Assembly: GCF_038502225.1 (NCBI RefSeq)
Contig: NC_091300.1
Location: 50,341,912 to 50,405,911 of the forward strand
Source: Cherax quadricarinatus
Lineage: Eukaryota; Arthropoda; Malacostraca; Decapoda; Parastacidae
DNA length: 64,000 nt
Direction: 5' to 3'
Position numbers and translations under genes: made by a program. Positions 9,566 through 20,414 of the stretch are shown here, in pieces (position 1 is the stretch's first letter; every line of letters begins with the position of its first letter). Under the pieces are notes generated by a model. The model saw only the letters and a program-made list of their open reading frames with translations. It was not told the origin of the DNA and did no database searches.

Positions 9566-9770
9566 AAGCAGGATTACTGGGGCAGGGCGCCCCAAGGGAG
9601 GGAACTAACCCCGTCAAAGCCTGAACATCAATAGTGGAACCTGCTATTAATTAATCACACAGTGAGTCTACACAAGTGCTGGGTGGGTGAGGACGCTCTC
9701 TGGTCACTCCTGCTATATAATGTTCTAATATTGGTATGTGAGTGCATGCTTGTGTATGTGTGTGTATGTG

Positions 9771-11783
9771 TACTCACCTAATTGCACTCACCTAATTGTA
9801 GTTGCAGGGGTTGAGACTCAGCTCCTGGCCCCGCGTCTTCACTGAACACTACTAGGTCCTCTCCCTGCTCCATGAGCTTTATCATACCTCGTCTTAAAGC
9901 CATGTATGGTTCCTGCCTCCACTACATTGCTCGTCAGACTGTTCCACTTCCTGACCACTCGATGACTAAAGAAATGCCTCCTAACATCTCTGTGGCTCAT
10001 CTGAGTCTTCAACTTCCAAGAGTGAACCCTTGTTTCTGTTTCCCCTCTCTGGAACATCTTGTCTCTGTCCACCTTGTCTATTTTACGCAGTATTTTGTAT
10101 GTCGTTATCATGTCTCCCCTATCCCTGCTGTCCTCCAGTGTCGTCAGGCAGATTTCCCTCAACCTTTCTTCATAGGACATTCCCCTTTGCTCTGGAACTA
10201 ACCTTGTCGCAAACCTTTGCACTTTCTCTAATTTCTTAATATGCTTGACCAGGTGCGGGTTCCAAACTGGTGCTGCATGCTCCAGTATGGGCCTGACGTA
10301 CACGGTGTACAGTGTCTTGAAAGATTCCTTACTTAGGTATCGGAATGCTTATCTCAGGTTTGCTAGGCGCCCATATGCTGCAGCAGTTATCTGGTTGATG
10401 TGTGCTTCCGGAGACGTGTTCCGTGTTATACTCACCCCAAGATCTTTCTCCTTGAGCGAGGATTGCAGCCGTTGGCCACCTAGCTGATACTCTGTCTGCG
10501 GTCTTCTTTGCCCTTCTCCGATCCTCATCACTTTGCATTTGGCAGAGTTGAATTCGAGAAGCCAGTTGCTGGACAACGTGTCCAGCCTGTCCAGGTCTCT
10601 TTGAAGGCCTGCCTGATCCTCATCTGATTTAATTCTCCTCATTAATTTCACATCATCTGCGAACAGGGACACCTCTGAGTCTATCCCTTCCAACATGTCA
10701 TTCACATATACCAAAAATAGCACTGGTCCTAGGACCGACCCCTGTGGGACCCCGTTCGTCGCCGGTGCCCACTGTGATACCTCATCATGTACTATGGCTC
10801 GTTGTTGCCTCCCTGTTAGGTATTCTCTGATCCATTGAAGTGCCCTTCCTGTTATACGTGCCTGATCCTAGTTTCTGCACTAATCTCTTGTGAGGAACTG
10901 TGTCGAAGGCCTTCTTGCAGTACAAGAAGATGCAATCAACCCACCCCTCTCTCTCATCTCTTACTTCTGTTACTTTATCATAAAACTCCAGAAGGTTTGT
11001 GACACAGGATTTGCTTTCCATGAAACCGTGCTGGTTGTCATTTATACTTTTGTTCCGTTCCAGGTGCTCCACCTCTCTCTTCCTGATAATCTTCTTCGTG
11101 ACTTTGCATACTATACACGTCAGTGACACTGGTCTGTAGTTTAGTGCATCTTTTCTGACTCCTTTTTTAAAAATGGGGACTTCATTTGCCGTCTTCCATA
11201 CCTCAGGTAGTTGCCCAGTTTCAAGGGATGTGTTGAAGATTGTGGTTAATGGGACACACACAGCATTTCTGCTCCCTCTCTAAGGACCCACGGAAAGATG
11301 TTGCCCGGTCCCATTGCCTTTGAGTTATCAAGGTTACTTAGCAGTTTCTTCACCTCCTCCTCAGTTGTGTGTATGTCATCCAGCACTTGGTGTATTCCCT
11401 GTTGGTGTCCCCCTCTGTCCTGTCTTCCCAGAGTCCTTCCTGTCTCCACTGTGAATACTTCCTTAAATCTCTTGTTGAGCTCCTCACATACCTCTTGATT
11501 GTTTCGTGTGAGTTCCCCACCTTCTTTCCTCAGCCTTATCACCTGGTCTTTGACTGTTGTCTTCCTCCTAATGTGGCTATACAGCAGTTTCGGGTCAGAC
11601 TTGATTTTCGATGCTATGTCGTTCTCGTACTGTCGCTGGGGCTCCCTCCTTATCCGTGCATACTCGTTTCTGGCTCTTCTACTAATCTCCTTATTTTCCT
11701 GAGTCCTTTGCCTCCTCTACCTTTTCCATTCGCTGGTGCACTTAGTTTTTGCCTCCCTACACCATCGGGTAAACCCTTGTTGC
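9771..11783 (-). mobile_element. CR1-A copy A4
   Basis: A minus-strand CR1-A copy spanning the region between endonuclease and RT, the whole RT, and the 3' UTR. Its RT is split over four frames (11542-11246, 11261-10785, 10723-10349, 10303-9839), showing frameshifts. Conserved blocks include NYRPVSLTCIVCKV, FADDVKL and VRRHFFSHRVV. The 3' end has two tandem terminal units (AATTAGGTGAGTGC-like) next to a GT-rich tract, and the 5' end abuts the GT tract at 11784. Confidence 0.87.
9839..11542 (-). pseudogene. Reverse transcriptase of CR1-A copy A4, frameshifted
   Basis: Read 5' to 3' on the minus strand: a linker with MIRLRKEGGELT, then VCKVTKKIIRKREVEHLERN, QHGFMESKSCVTNLLEFY, LYCKKAFDTVPHKRL (motif A), a frameshift around motif B, SLFADDVKLMRRI (motif C), KEKDLGVSI, and EHAAPVWNPHLVKH to the stop at 9839. 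At least three frame changes make it non-functional. Confidence 0.75.
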
Positions 11784-12019
<236 letters not shown>

Positions 12020-12527
12020 CTCACATAGTTGAGGTTGCAGATGTCGATTCCTAGCTCCTGGCATTGCCTCTTCACTGGTCGCCACTAGGTCACTCTCCCT
12101 GAACCGTGAGCTTTATCATACCTCTGCTTAAAGCTATATATAGATCCTGCCTCCACTATATCGCTTCACAAACTATTCCACTTCCTGACTACTGTGTTGC
12201 TGAAGAAATACTTCCTAACATCCCTGTGATTCATCTGTGTCTTCAACATTCCCTTGTTGCTGTGTTTCGGGTCAGACTTGGCATTTGATGCTATGTCGTT
12301 TTCATACTGTCGCTGGGCCTCCCGCCTTATCTGTGCATACTCGTTTCTGGCTCTTAGACTGATGTCTTTGTTTTCCTGGGTCCTTTGCTTTCTACCTCTA
12401 CCTCTTTGCATTTTGTAGTTACATATTCCATCATTTCGTTTACTGACTTTCCTACCAGTTCTCTGTCCCACTGAACCTCCCGCAGGAAGTTCATCATACC
12501 TGTGAAGTCCCCCCTTTTATAGTCTGG

Positions 12528-13345
12528 TTATTCCCAATAGCCTCCCGTTACCCTCTCCACTTGCAGCTCTACTATGTAATCAAAACTCAGAACCACGTGA
12601 TTGCTAGCTCCAAAGGGCCTCTCATATGTGATGTCCTCAATGTCTGAACTGCTCAGGGTGAACACAAGGTCCAGTCTTGCTGGTTCATCCTCCCCTCTGT
12701 CTCTGGTAGTCTCCCTGATGTGTTGATGCATGTGGTTTTCCAGTACCACATCCATAATCTTGGCTCTCCATGTGTCAGGACTCCCATGAGGCTCCAGGTT
12801 TTCCCAGTCATTCTCCCTATGGTTGAAATCACCCACAACCAGTAACTTTGCTCTGCACGATTGAGCTCTTCCTGCCACTTCAGCCAGTGCTTCCACCATC
12901 GCTCTGTTGTTCTCTTCATATTCCTCTCTTGGCCTCCTGCAGTTCTGTGTTGGGTTATACATCACTGCAATGACTACCTTATTTTCTCCAGACTGAATTG
13001 TAGCTACTATGTAGTCCCTTTCTCCAGTCTCATCCATGACTTCCATTTCCTCAAAACCCCATCGGTTTTTATGAGTAGTGCAACCCCACCTCCCCCTCTG
13101 CTCCTTCTGTCTTTCCTCAAGATCTGATATCCCGGTGGGAAGACTGTGTCTGTTATTGTCTCAGTGAGTTTCGTTTCTGTGACTGCTATGATGTCTGGGG
13201 ACTTCTCATTGATTCTTTCATGCCACTCCTCGTATTTATTTGTTAATCCATCTGCGCTCGTGTTCCACACCTTCAACTTCTTATCTATAACGGTGGTCCT
13301 GGGAAAATATTGGGGTTGGGGGAGCAGGAGCCCTGGAGGGGGCAT
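12528..13345 (-). pseudogene. AP-type endonuclease of CR1-A (copy A5)
   Basis: Two overlapping minus-strand frames (13345-13007 and 13046-12528) cover an exonuclease-endonuclease-phosphatase domain. Visible motifs: KLKVWNTSADGL at the N-terminus, IIAVTETKL (catalytic Glu), LLVVGDFNHRENDW (Asp and Asn pair), RLDLVFT, and FGASNHVVLSFD where the usual SDH is read as SNH. The domain nicks target DNA for target-primed reverse transcription. A frameshift near 13020-13045 and loss of RT make it inactive. Confidence 0.78.
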
Positions 13346-13748
13346 ATGAGGGTTTGCAGTGTGGGTGGGGCTTGTGATGGGTAGGTGAGGGCAGAGTTCC
13401 CATGAGGAGCTGCTGCAGGGGTGGGGTTTGTGATGTGGGGGGAGAAGGAACAGTATGTGGGCTTTGGCTTAGATTGTTCAGTTGCATTGGGGTTATCGCA
13501 GTTTGGGTGGGGTTTGTGATGGGGGGGCAGAGTGCCCACAAGAGGCTGCTGTAGAGGTGGGGTTTGTGATGAGGAGGATGAGGGGCAGAGGGAACAGTGT
13601 GTGGGTTTTGGTTTAGATTTGGTTGGAGTCCTTCTGCGGGTGTTTCTGTAGGGTGTGTTTGCCCTTCCACCTGAGTCTGAGTTCTGCTCATCTTCATCAA
13701 TGTATCTCGTTCCCCCTTTCGTCTTTGCACCCTCTCTCTCAGTATCAT
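13281..13748 (-). pseudogene. Pro/His-rich region upstream of CR1-A endonuclease
   Basis: An open frame of 155 codons rich in Pro, His and Thr with imperfect internal repetition (HTVPS, HHKPH, PLQQLL). It precedes the endonuclease and probably forms the end of ORF1 or the N-terminal linker of ORF2. No RNA-binding motif is visible. Its 5' end is cut at the GT tract. Confidence 0.45.
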
Positions 13749-13765
13749 CCTTTCTTCTTGTGTTC

Positions 13766-14016
<251 letters not shown>

Positions 14017-14020
<4 letters not shown>

Positions 14021-14474
14021 CACCTATTTCACCTATTTGTACTCACCTATTTGTGGTTGCAGGGGTCGAGTTCTAGCTCCTGGCCCCGCCTCTTCACTGG
14101 TTGCTACTGGGTCCTCTCTCTTCCTGCTCCATGAGCTTTATCAAACCTCGTCTTAAAACTATGTATGGTTCCCGCCTCCACTACGTCACTTTCTAGGCTA
14201 TTCCACTGCCTGACAACTCTATGACTGAAGAAATACTTCCTAGCATCCCATTGACTCATCTGAGTCTTCAACTTCCAATTGTGACTCCTTGTTTCTGTGT
14301 CCCCTCCCTGGAACATCCTGTCTTTGTCCACCTTGTCTTTTCCGCACAGTATTTTATATGCCGTTATCATGTCTCCCCTGACCCTCCTGTCCTCCAGTGT
14401 CGTCAGGCCGATTTCCCTTAACCTTTCTTCATAGGACATTTCCCTTAGCTCTGGAACTAACCTTGTCGCAAACC
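14017..14474 (-). mobile_element. CR1-A copy A6, truncated by BEL/Pao LTR
   Basis: The 3' part of CR1-A on the minus strand: two to three terminal units (AAATAGGTGAGTAC with a shortened middle copy), 3' UTR, and RT C-terminus (111 codons, 14439-14104, open). It stops abruptly at CGCAAACCTT, where BEL LTR sequence begins with a CTTT microhomology. Confidence 0.82.
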
Positions 14475-15285
14475 TTTATTACCATGGTAAAGATAGTGGA
14501 CATTGTTGTCTATGCTTAAGACAGCAAGAATCAAACATTCTGCTTTGCTTCATCGAGGAAGTGGCAAGGAAGCAAAAGTACTAGGTCAGCTTTTCCTTTG
14601 TGCTGGGGGCAGTGATGGCGTGGGGCATTGTGGCATCTTCAGATTACCTTTGACTCTACTGAGAGTGACACTGACGCTAGGATAACCAACAAAGAACGAT
14701 CTGTGCGTTAGTGTGAACAAAGTGTCTCATAAAACACAATAAACACTTAAGAGAAGTGTGATCAGCTTCTTTAGTGATAAGTTTGTGAACAATAAAGACA
14801 AATCTTGTGGAACATAGTGTACCAGTGTGCGTTTTCCTAGACTATGGAAGACATGGACATCCAAGGACACTTCAGCTTCTATCAAGTCGCCGATATCTGT
14901 CGAAGGTGTGAAGAACATCATAGCTCACGCTACAAGAGCAAGGTAGGTTACGAATTTCTTGTAGTACGGGGGACTGCGCAGTTCTTGAGTCGCAAGGAGT
15001 TTGTAATCAACCTATAGTCGGCAGTAAGGGGCGGACTTTTGAGTCCACACAAGTAAGTTTGTCAGCCATCAGTGAATGAAATATGCTGACATAACACCCC
15101 ATAGGGGTAATTTATAATCTTACAAATTATAACTCATTACAGCCTGTTGAGAGATGACCATGACAACAATTCAAGACCTCGTCTGCAGGGGCGGCTGTGT
15201 AGACGATTTGCTGTCTTTTATCAGCTAAGTGTTCCCTATATTTAAATTTAAAATTAAGCTTAACTGGTAATCCCATTTCTCAGCA
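14475..15285 (+). repeat. 5' LTR of BEL/Pao element, start missing
   Basis: Matches 22600-23380 base for base apart from scattered changes and about 29 extra bases near 14680-14710 that the 3' LTR lacks. The first 77 or more bases present in the 3' LTR are absent. It ends CTCAGCA next to the primer binding site. AATAAA hexamers near 14740 and 14788 could be polyadenylation signals. Confidence 0.85.
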
Positions 15286-15288
15286 TTT

Positions 15289-15307
15289 TGGTCCTTCAAA
15301 CCGGATA
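15289..15307 (+). other. Candidate tRNA primer binding site
   Basis: TGGTCCTTCAAACCGGATA lies three bases after the LTR end. It begins with TGG, the complement of a tRNA CCA end, and contains a T-arm-like TTCAAACC, as expected for the minus-strand primer site of an LTR element. I did not assign the tRNA species. Confidence 0.7.
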
Positions 15308-16027
15308 AAGGCCACACTGTTGTCTAAATATGTTGTACTACAGTGTACAAATATCCTATGAGTCCCTCCAGACTCAATCACAGAGAATGGGCAGCCAAAA
15401 GAAAATGGGCACTCACCCAGCGTTCACCCAAAGAAAACGGGAGCTGGGTGACTCACCCAACAAGAAAATGGGGGATGGCACCCGGCATCCACTGCTCCAA
15501 ACTCGAAGAAGCGATGACTAAGACAACAACAACCCAACTGATTTTCAGTTTGTCTGAGTGTATATACACATAGTGTTTATAATGTTTATAGACAGAAATT
15601 AAGAGACAAGATTGTGTTAAAGTTTGTTTCTTACAGATCTACTTGTTATATTAAAGGAACTTATATATAAAGTGTAAGCTTTCAAATACATATTAACAGT
15701 GACATTTATATATGCGTAAGAAATATTCACATGTGATTTGCAGTTATACAGTGACATTTATAGTGTATAGTGAATGAAGTGTATAACATCGTTATTTACG
15801 ATTAATCATCATGGTCAGGCTGACACAGCAAACTCAAGCCATAAACACCAGCCACATGTACTGTGTACCCTTCATGGTCATTGACCCTGAGGTTAAGCTT
15901 AGTGAGTTAGTAGTGTCTGACTCGATTATTGCTGACTTAAGCATAACAAAAACTCAGCTGTTTATAGCAGTACAGTGTTTTTTAAACACTCTAAGTGTGG
16001 TGCTAGAATTTACAGTATACCATTAAA
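15308..16027 (+). other. BEL/Pao leader region
   Basis: About 720 bases between the primer site and gag. It has a cluster of AAGAAAATGGG-like repeats (15385-15480), then AT-rich sequence. An open frame at 15811-16026 (71 codons) ends one base before the gag ATG; it may be leader or degraded gag and shows no domain. Packaging signals would be expected here but cannot be recognised by eye. Confidence 0.5.
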
Positions 16028-17377
16028 ATGGCTTGTTTGAAAACTCAGTTTCAGTCTTTACAGACTAAGATTACACAATTAGAAAATCTAATTTCAGTCT
16101 GTATAGGATTAACTCAAGATACAAACATAGATTTTGATGATCTTGAGGTCAAATTTGAATTACTTACACAACGTCTGGAAATAATTAATTCAGACTATAC
16201 ACTTTATGAAAATAAATTTCTTGAATCAGACCCATCTGAGGATGAAATTAAAAATGTTTTGGATACTTTTAGTAATCAACAATTAAGGTGGACAGGAGTA
16301 CAGGCTATCTGCCGCAAAACTCTGTCACAGAGACCTACTGTAACTAGTGGTCAAACACCTGTTACACCTGTAACCACAACAAGTGTCCCATTACCAAGCT
16401 TACCTACATTGTCATTACACCACAGCACCGTATCATCCTTTGCGGATGATACTAGGATCTGCATGAGGCTGTCATCTGCTGAGGACGCGGTTAACCTCCA
16501 AGAAGATATAAACAAAGTTTTCCAGTGGGCAACGGTAAACAATATGATGTTCAATGAGGACAAATTCCAACTACTCCGTTATGGAAAACTGGAGGAGATA
16601 ATAACTAGAACAGAGTATACTACTGACTCCGGCCATACAATAGAGTGGAAAAATAATGTAAGGGACCTGGGAGTAGTAATGTCTGAGGATCTCACTTTCA
16701 AGGATCACAACAGTGCCACGATCGCACGTGCAAAGAAAATGATAGGATGGATAATGAGAACTTTCAAAACGGGAGATGCCAAGCCCATGATGATCCTTTT
16801 CAAATCACTTGTTCTCTCTAGGCTGGAATACTGCTGTACATTAACATCTCCATTCAAAGCAGGTGAAATCGCAGATCTAGAGAGTGTACAGAGATCCTTT
16901 ACTGCACGTATAAGTTCTGTCAAGCACCTTAACTACTGGGAACGCTTGGAAGCACTTGACTTGTACTCGTTGGAACGCAGGAGGGAGAGATATATCATAA
17001 TCTACACTTGGAAAATCTTGGAAGGAATGGTCCCAAATCTGCACACAGAAATCACTCCCTACGAAAGTAAAAGACTGGGCATTAGATGCAAAATGCCCCC
17101 AATAAAAAGTAGGGGCGCCATTGGTACACTAAGAGAAAACACCATAAGTGTCCGGGGCCCAAAACTGTTCAACAGCCTCCCATCAAGCATTAGAGGAATT
17201 GCCAATAAACCCCTGGCTGCCTTCAAGAGAGAGCTGGACAGATACCTAAAGTCAGTGCCGGATCAGCCGGGCTGTGGCTCGTACGTTGGACTTCGTGCGG
17301 CCAGCAGTAACAGCCTAGTTGATCAGGCCCTGATCCATCGGGAGGCCTATTCATGGACCGGGCCGCGGGGGCGTTGA
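16028..17377 (+). pseudogene. BEL gag N-terminus fused in frame to a nested RT fragment
   Basis: An ATG at 16028 opens a 449-codon frame. The first ~130 residues are gag-like: a coiled-coil-prone start (LKTQFQSLQTKITQLENLI), an acidic middle and a Pro/Thr-rich linker ending PSLPTLSL. From about residue 136 the frame is RT of a CR1-like element, starting with SFADDTRI and going on through DLGVVMSEDL, LEYCCTLTSPF, LERRRERYIIIY and FNSLPSSIR to its stop. The join is made by the insertion and is not a domain fusion known in gag. It stays open across the join. Confidence 0.8.
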
Positions 17378-17414
17378 TCCCCGGAATAACCTCCAGGTAA
17401 CCTCCAGGTAACCT
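16424..17414 (+). mobile_element. CR1-like 3' fragment nested in BEL gag
   Basis: A 5'-truncated non-LTR insertion beginning a few codons before the FADD box and ending in tandem AACCTCCAGGT units (17389-17413). This terminal repeat differs from those of CR1-A and CR1-B, so it is a third family. Gag sequence resumes at ATTTTCCAAGG. No clear target duplication could be placed. Confidence 0.8.
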
Positions 17415-18968
17415 ATTTTCCAAGGTCATAATTATGAAGAATTCATTAGTGGTTTTCAATCCATAGTAAATTCACGAACTGACATAGATGAGATTGCTAA
17501 GTTTAATTAGCTTAAATGTCTTGTGAAGGGAGAACCCTATGAACTGATTAAGTCATTTCCGGTGGTTAAAGGTAATTATCAAATAGCCTTACGTGTCTAA
17601 GCAGACAATTACTTCGATGCTGACAAGGCTAGAGTTAGACATGCAGTCTTAATATCAAGCTTGAAGCCACCCAAACATTGTTTTTTAGACTTACATGCCT
17701 TTAGAATCACATTAGACAATAGTCTCAGATCTCTAGGTGCTAAATATGACCTAAGACAATGTGATTGGTTTATCAGTGGTATTGTACAAGATAAGTTGTC
17801 ACCACAAACTATTGAACGATTAAATATTATGTTCAATAAACGCTATTTCACTTGTGAGGAAATTAGCAATGGTTTACAAACAATAGTTTCATGCATGCAA
17901 GCAACGAGACAAGATGAAAAATCCACAAATCCCGTGGATAACAAACCTTCAACTCAGTATATTAAGAGTATACCTACTCCCACTAAAACACAGAATGGGA
18001 AATCCCATATAGGCATTTATCAAGCTGTGAATACAACAGACAGTAAACAAACTGTCTCACATAAACGTACTCCAAAATGTGTACTTTGTGATGGAACACA
18101 TTGGGCACAGTATTGTAGTCAATACACGTCAATGGAGGCACGTAAACAACGTGTTCATCAGCTGAAAAGATGCATCAAGTGTTTAGGTGAACACAAGGGA
18201 GGAAAATGCTCACTGAAGAAGTGTTTTAAATGCAAGGGTATGCATCATACAACATTATGCCCAAATACTTTTGCTGAACAGCAGCAGACTTCCACAGAAT
18301 CAGGAAGTCAACAAGCAACAGCATTAAATGTGAGAGATAAGTTTAAAGCAACTGCTCTCCCGATAGCTCGAGTTGAGTTATCTAATAAATTACACAAAAC
18401 CAATGTGCTAACACTATTTGATCAAGGCTCACAAAGGTCCTTCATAAGAAGATCAGTGTTGCAGAAACTGAATAAACAACCCTATGCCAAAATACAGTTA
18501 GATATAGCTGGTTTTTTCCACAATTCTGGTAAACAGACATATGACCTAGCCAGAATCACTGTTGGTCTAGGAAACAGGAAAAAGCCAGTAGAAGCTGTGG
18601 TAGTAGATGATTTGCCTAAGTCTGTGCAGATAAAGGGATTAAAAGAAACAGTTGCAGCACTGAAAGCAGCTAAGGTCAAGTTAGCCTGTCCTGACATACA
18701 GACGGACACTATTAGTCCAATTGATTTAATCATTGGAAGTGATTATTATCACTGTTTTGTGCAAAATATAGTAAGTAAACATGATGTTCACTTGCTGAAA
18801 ACAGCAGGAGGCCACATGATATGTGGTCCCATTCCCTCTCAAAGTGGGAAAGAAGCTGATATTGATTCAGTGGAAAATGTACTAGTTACGAGAATAACCT
18901 CTGATCATGTACCACAGCAAAAATTATCATTACTGGAAGAAATGAATGAACCAGTTGATAAGTTGTAG
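17415..18968 (+). pseudogene. BEL/Pao gag C-terminus and aspartic protease
   Basis: The gag core resumes at 17415 with in-frame stops at about 17508 and 17598; 17661-18968 is open (435 codons). Three zinc-knuckle-like motifs follow one another at about residues 140-215 (CVLCDGTHWAQYC, CIKCLGEHKGGKC, CFKCKGMHHTTLC) and would bind the RNA. Next comes the Pao-type protease with LTLFDQGSQRSFI at about residue 250-262 and IDLIIGSDYY at about 354. The active-site triad reads Asp-Gln-Gly rather than the usual Asp-Ser/Thr-Gly. The frame ends at a TAG (18966-18968), and pol continues in the same frame. Confidence 0.85.
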
Positions 18969-20414
18969 GATTTAGATGCGATAGGTATTGATGTAAATAA
19001 ACCAAGCCCACAAGAGTCTCAGACTTATAACCAATATTTGGACACTGTCATATATAAAGATGGACAGTATTTGGTTAGGTTACCATGGAAATTAAATCCA
19101 CCACATCTGCCTAGCAATTATCGCATGGCTTTCGGACAAATGGAAGCAGAAATACATGAGCTTAGGAAGAATCCAGAGCTACTGACTGTCTATGATAATA
19201 TCATACAAGAACAGTTGGACAATAAATTCATTGAGGAAATAGTCGAAGATAGGTTGAAGACAGAAGCTCATTATCTCCCGCACCATGGAGTCAGAAAAGA
19301 TTCTGAAACCACTCCACTACGTGTTGTACATAATTGCAGCGCACGTGCAAATAAAGATGTAGCAAGTCTTAATGACTGTCTGATGACCGGACCCTCACTA
19401 ACTGAGAAGCTTGGAGACGTGCTTATGAAATTTCGCACAAACCCATATGCCTACACGGCTGATATTTCCAAAGCTTTCTTAAGAGTAGGACTACAAGAAA
19501 TAGATAGAGATTATACTCGATTCTTGTGGCCTGAAAATCCACATGATCCTCAAAGTCCTGTGAAAACTTTTCGTTTCAAATCAGTATTATTTGGTGCAAC
19601 ATCCTCTCCGTTCTTACTAGAAGCTACTCTAAATACACATTTGAAGAAATCTGAAAGTCCCTTCAAAGAAATCTTAAAGAAAAGTTTCTATGTGGACAAT
19701 CTTCAAGGTACTGTGAATAAAGAGGAGGATTTGAAATCCTTATACAGAGAAGCTAACAAGGAGATGAAAGAAGCAAATATGCCTCTAAGGATGTGGAATA
19801 CAAATTCAGTGCAATTAAGGGAACTTATTAATGAAGATTTCCCTGAAACTGAAATTCCTGATTGCAACAATATGCTGGGACTTAATTGGAACACACAGGA
19901 AGATACTTTGAGTCTCAAAGAGATAAACAATAAATCATGCAGTACACTCACTAAACGTAGTTTACTGTCAGAGGTATCACAATGTTTTGATCCTCTAGGA
20001 CTCGTCTCACCAATTACCATAAAGGGTAAAATGCTTATGCAATATGCATGGAAGCTGAAAATTGGATGCGATGAGAACTTGCCTCTAGAAATGAGTCAAG
20101 CATGGGATGAAATATCCAGGGAGTTTAAGCAACTTCATCAAATTACATTTCCCAGACAAATAAGTCAAGAGGGAAACAATTACACATTACATGTGTTCTG
20201 TGATGCGTCAACCAGAGGTTATGGCGCTGTAGCTTACTTGAGTAATGCTGAAGGTAGTACACTAATTACTTCAAAGGCCAGGGTAGCACCCTTGAAGGTC
20301 AGAACAGTACCACAATTGGAACTGACAGCACTCTATGTAGGTACAAAATTAGCTGTCTATCTCAACAAAGTACTTGATCATCTCACTATTGAGAAAACCG
20401 TGATCTGGAGTGAT
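18969..20414 (+). pseudogene. BEL/Pao reverse transcriptase and RNase H
   Basis: Continues gag-protease in frame after the TAG at 18966. RT is recognised from LRVVHNCSA, AYTADISKAFLRVGL (motif A, catalytic Asp), FGATSSPFLLEATL (motif B) and SFYVDNLQGT at about 19690 (motif C, reading YVDN where many relatives have YVDD). The Pao-type connection SQCFDPLGLVSPI follows, then RNase H with VFCDASTRGYGAVAY and PQLELTAL. At about 20414 the frame breaks, and RNase H continues in another frame (AVLQWL). Confidence 0.88.

Noticed and set aside
15811..16026. Small ORF just upstream of BEL gag
   Set aside because: No domain and no sign of conservation. I kept it only as part of the leader description.
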